Source: CAINVV01 sp037140615
GTDB taxonomy: Bacteria; Bacteroidota; Bacteroidia; Bacteroidales; Prolixibacteraceae
Length of the DNA stretch: 44,725 nt
Reading direction: 5' to 3'
NCBI GenBank assembly: GCA_037140615.1
Contig: JBAXED010000021.1
Span: forward strand, 1 to 44,725
The position numbers and the translations under genes are program-made. Each line of letters starts with the position of its first letter. Positions within the stretch are counted from its first letter, which is position 1. A model generated the notes under the pieces. The model was not told the DNA's origin. It did no database searches and was given only the letters and a program-made list of their open reading frames with translations. Shown here in pieces: positions 42,163 to 44,725 of this stretch.

Positions 42163-42194
42163 TTTGGTGTAATCGGAAGATTTTCCTATTTTTG
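42163..42194 (+). promoter_or_regulatory. carA promoter
   Basis: TTTG (42163-42166), 20-bp spacer, TATTTTTG (42187-42194) match the Bacteroidota TTTG-N19-21-TAnnTTTG consensus exactly. The start site should be near 42200, giving a 5' leader of about 155 nt before the carA ATG. Confidence 0.75.
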
Positions 42195-42231
42195 TCAACG
42201 TGCGACATCATCCGGGAATATCGATCTTGTT

Positions 42232-42290
42232 AACGCAAAAAATGCGTTTTTACTGCTGATTAAAAAGTAGTGAAAACGCATTTTTTCTTT
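42232..42290 (+). promoter_or_regulatory. Putative attenuator in the carA leader
   Basis: A terminator-like hairpin pairs AAAAAATGCGTTTT (42237-42250) perfectly with AAAACGCATTTTTT (42273-42286), then CTTT. A smaller hairpin AACGCA/TGCGTT (42232-42237 with 42243-42248) uses the same left-arm bases and cannot coexist with it. An open GTG frame from 42200 to a TGA at 42257-42259 crosses the left arm and ends with MRFYC. The form fits attenuation of carAB; no proof. Confidence 0.55.
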
Positions 42291-42354
42291 AATGAAAAAG
42301 CAAAATTGCCCTAAAAGATCTATAAACACCCAGAAGCTAACAGATAAAAGAAAT

Positions 42355-43422
42355 ATGCGAAAAGTTAAGTTGGTACTTGAAGATGGTACAACCTTTGAAG
42401 GTAAATCCTTCGGTTACGAAAAATCAGTTTCCGGAGAAGTGGTTTTTTATACAGCCATGACAGGTTACCCTGAAAGTTTGACAGATCCATCCTACACCGG
42501 GCAGATTCTTGTCTCCACCTATCCGATGATCGGAAACTATGGAGTTCCTGTTGACAAGAAAGAGAATGGGCTTCACCGCCATTTTGAATCAGATAAGATT
42601 CACATTACCGGATTAGTGGTCGACAATTATTCTTTCGGATACAGTCACTGGAATGCACAATCCAGTCTTGCCGACTGGATGATTTCGCAACAAATACCTG
42701 GAATCTATGGTATCGATACCCGTGCACTGACAAAAATCCTTCGAGAAAAAGGCTCAATGATTGGCAAAATTGAGTTTGAAGATGAGCCCATTGAGCTGAC
42801 AGATCCCAACTTGATGAACCTCGTTGCCAAAGCCAGCTCTGATACTTTAGAAACCTATGGTGAAGGTGATAAAACAGTAGTTCTGGTGGATTGCGGCGTA
42901 AAAAACAACATCATTCGCTGCCTGATCAAAAGAGGGGTCAAAGTAGTTCGCGTACCCTGGGATTATGATTTTACAACCATGAAATATGATGGATTGTTTC
43001 TCACCAATGGTCCAGGCGATCCGACAATGTGCGACATCACTGTTCAACATATAAAAACTGCCATCAGTCAGGACAAGCCAATCATGGGAATTTGCCTAGG
43101 CAACCAACTACTAGGACTTGCTGCAGGTTGTAAAACGTACAAACTAAAGTACGGTCACAGAAGTCACAACCAGCCTGTCTTATTGTCCGGCACCAACAGA
43201 TGCTTTATTACTTCGCAGAATCACGGTTACGCCATTGATCAGAGTTCTCTTCCGGATGATTGGGAAACACTTTTCTACAATGTGAACGACAATACCAACG
43301 AAGGGATCCGTCACAAAACGAAACCTTTCTTCTCTACGCAATTCCACCCGGAGGCTTCCTCCGGTCCGGTGGATACGGAGTTTTTGTTTGATGATTTTAT
43401 TTCCAATATAAAAAGTGCCTAA
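42355..43422 (+). CDS. carA: Carbamoyl-phosphate synthase small subunit
   Basis: I start at the ATG at 42355 (MRKVKLVLEDGTTFEGKSFG, 355 residues); the in-frame ATG at 42292 would add 21 residues of leader. The N-terminal CarA domain (TGYPESLTDPSYTGQ) is followed by a class I glutamine amidotransferase with Cys 247 (GICLGNQ), His 331 and Glu 333 (QFHPEAS). It supplies ammonia from glutamine to CarB. The stop lies in AGTGACTAA repeats; carB follows 123 bp later. Confidence 0.96.
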   Translation: MRKVKLVLEDGTTFEGKSFGYEKSVSGEVVFYTAMTGYPESLTDPSYTGQILVSTYPMIGNYGVPVDKKENGLHRHFESDKIHITGLVVDNYSFGYSHWNAQSSLADWMISQQIPGIYGIDTRALTKILREKGSMIGKIEFEDEPIELTDPNLMNLVAKASSDTLETYGEGDKTVVLVDCGVKNNIIRCLIKRGVKVVRVPWDYDFTTMKYDGLFLTNGPGDPTMCDITVQHIKTAISQDKPIMGICLGNQLLGLAAGCKTYKLKYGHRSHNQPVLLSGTNRCFITSQNHGYAIDQSSLPDDWETLFYNVNDNTNEGIRHKTKPFFSTQFHPEASSGPVDTEFLFDDFISNIKSA

Positions 43423-43532
43423 AGTGACTAAAGTGAGCTAAAGTGACTAGAGTACTTATGGGTCGAGCATGATTCGTTCGGAGTCCATAACTTTAGTCAC
43501 TTTAGTTCACTTTAGTTCACTTTAGTCACTCA
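43416..43532. repeat. Intergenic repeat element (AGTGACTAA type), copy 2
   Basis: CTAAAGTGACTAAAGTGAGC units (43418-43456), the core AGTACTTA and GTTCGGAGTCCATAACT (43476-43492), and complementary TTTAGTCACTTTAGTTCAC units to 43530. It has the same layout and orientation as 30978-31096, and begins in the carA stop codon. Confidence 0.88.
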
Positions 43533-43545
43533 AAAACACAACATT

Positions 43546-44725
43546 ATGCTTAACACAAATATCAAGAAAGTAATCGTCCTGGGATCAGGAGCGCTGAAAA
43601 TCGGAGAAGCCGGTGAGTTCGACTATTCAGGCTCACAAGCCCTCAAGGCGTTGAAAGAAGAAGGTGTCTACACCATCCTGATCAATCCGAACATTGCCAC
43701 CATTCAGACTTCGGACGATATCGCAGATAAAATATATTTTCTTCCCATCACGGCCTATTTTGTCGAGAAAGTGATCCAAAAGGAGAAGCCGGATGGTATT
43801 TTGCTGGCCTTCGGCGGACAGACTGCCCTCAATTGTGGCGTCGATCTATTCCGCCAGGGAATTTTGGAGAAATACAACCTGAAGGTGATTGGAACTCCGG
43901 TTCAATCCATTATCAACACAGAAGACCGCGAAATCTTTTCAGGCATCCTGCACGAGATTGATGTATTGACCCCCCGAAGCATTGCCTGTACCTCCATCGA
44001 ACAAGCCAGAAATGCAGCCAATACGCTGGGTTATCCGCTCATTATCCGTGCAGCATACACCCTTGGCGGACTAGGTTCCGGATTCTGTTCGAATGAAACA
44101 GAACTTAACAAACTGGCTGACAATGCCTTCTCCTACTCAGGCCAGATCCTGGTGGAGGAGTCTATTAAAGGATGGAAAGAGGTGGAATATGAGGTAGTCC
44201 GCGATCAGTATGACAACTGCATCACTGTGTGTAACATGGAAAACTTCGATCCGTTGGGCATCCATACCGGTGAGTCGATCGTGGTCGCCCCTTCCCAGAC
44301 TTTGTCGAACGACGAATACCATAAATTACGTGCTTTATCAATAAAAATCATCCGCAAGATTGGTGTAATTGGAGAGTGCAACGTTCAGTTTGCCCTCGAT
44401 CCCCATTCGGAAGATTACAGGGTGATAGAAGTAAATGCGCGGCTCTCCAGATCATCCGCATTGGCTTCCAAGGCTACAGGGTACCCGCTGGCATTCGTAG
44501 CTGCCAAGCTCGGACTTGGATATGGTCTGCACGAATTAAAGAACTCCGTTACCAAAGAGACCACGGCCTGTTTTGAACCTGCCCTCGACTATTGCGTGGT
44601 AAAAATCCCTCGTTGGGACCTCGGCAAATTCGTCGGAGTATCGAAGAACCTTGGATCCAGCATGAAGTCAGTAGGTGAAATAATGGCCATCGGACGAAAT
44701 TTTGAAGAAGCCATCCAAAAAGGTC
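43546..44725 (+). CDS. carB: Carbamoyl-phosphate synthase large subunit, 3' end outside window
   Basis: The frame from the ATG at 43546 stays open to the window edge (393 codons). It begins MLNTNIKKVIVLGSGALKIGEAGEFDYSGSQ, then LINPNIATIQTS, LAFGGQTALNCG, an ATP-grasp domain with AAYTLGGLGSGF, VEYEVVRD, and VIEVNARLSRSSALASKATGYPLA, the classic first CarB half. It makes carbamoyl phosphate for both the arginine carbamoyltransferase in this window and pyrimidines. Confidence 0.96.
   Translation, partial: MLNTNIKKVIVLGSGALKIGEAGEFDYSGSQALKALKEEGVYTILINPNIATIQTSDDIADKIYFLPITAYFVEKVIQKEKPDGILLAFGGQTALNCGVDLFRQGILEKYNLKVIGTPVQSIINTEDREIFSGILHEIDVLTPRSIACTSIEQARNAANTLGYPLIIRAAYTLGGLGSGFCSNETELNKLADNAFSYSGQILVEESIKGWKEVEYEVVRDQYDNCITVCNMENFDPLGIHTGESIVVAPSQTLSNDEYHKLRALSIKIIRKIGVIGECNVQFALDPHSEDYRVIEVNARLSRSSALASKATGYPLAFVAAKLGLGYGLHELKNSVTKETTACFEPALDYCVVKIPRWDLGKFVGVSKNLGSSMKSVGEIMAIGRNFEEAIQKG

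Noticed and set aside
42292..43422. carA starting at 42292
   Set aside because: The 21 added residues lie in the leader just behind the terminator-like hairpin and do not match the CarA N-terminus.
14381..43532. CRISPR arrays suggested by many short tandem repeats
   Set aside because: Units are 7-20 bp without unique spacers of constant size, many have complementary arms, and no cas gene is present.

Overview
The window is bacterial, from phylum Bacteroidota, and I infer a free-living Marinilabiliales/Prolixibacteraceae-like organism. Signs of the phylum are a SusC/SusD pair with ECF sigma and FecR, DUF4494 and DUF4295 genes, promoters of the TTTG-N(18-21)-TAnnTTTG type, and a carbamoyltransferase carrying the proline diagnostic of N-succinylornithine. 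The genus call rests on gene content only.

Layout. (1) 1-19.5 kb is a polysaccharide utilisation locus. On the minus strand, sigma factor, FecR, SusC (with STN domain), SusD, an M14 carboxypeptidase, a GH3 glycosidase, a large secreted protein of unknown function and a truncated secreted FAD oxidoreductase follow one another. A GH29 fucosidase plus a rhamnose-mutarotase-family protein run on the plus strand, and a sialate-O-acetylesterase-type esterase converges on them. A ParDE module sits between the sigma factor and its FecR partner. (2) 19.7-23.4 kb is an accessory stretch: a DUF4337 membrane protein, HipBA, tRNA-Pro(CGG), and an antitoxin/PIN pair. (3) 23.4-29.9 kb is housekeeping: bactofilin, CPBP protease, rpmB-rpmG-DUF4295-ftsY-rimO, an SGNH hydrolase and DUF4494. 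(4) 29.9-44.7 kb is an arginine/proline/carbamoyl-phosphate supercluster. On the minus strand run argR, a GNAT (probable acylglutamate synthase), argG, argC, argD, proC, an HTH-cupin regulator, proB, proA, argF', argB and argE. carA and truncated carB run divergently on the plus strand.

The most interesting observation is a family of three short ORFs (23-33 codons) that end on or just past the start codons of argG, proC and argB and share the motif F-H-x-[AT]-[IT]-K-K-Q. The argB copy is wedged between argF' and argB with ATGA overlaps on both sides. carA has a 5' leader with two mutually exclusive hairpins, one of them terminator-like. Ten intergenic spacers from 14.4 to 43.5 kb carry short tandem repeats, most with complementary arms; two pairs of these spacers share unique cores, and several start inside the stop codon or C-terminal codons of the preceding gene.
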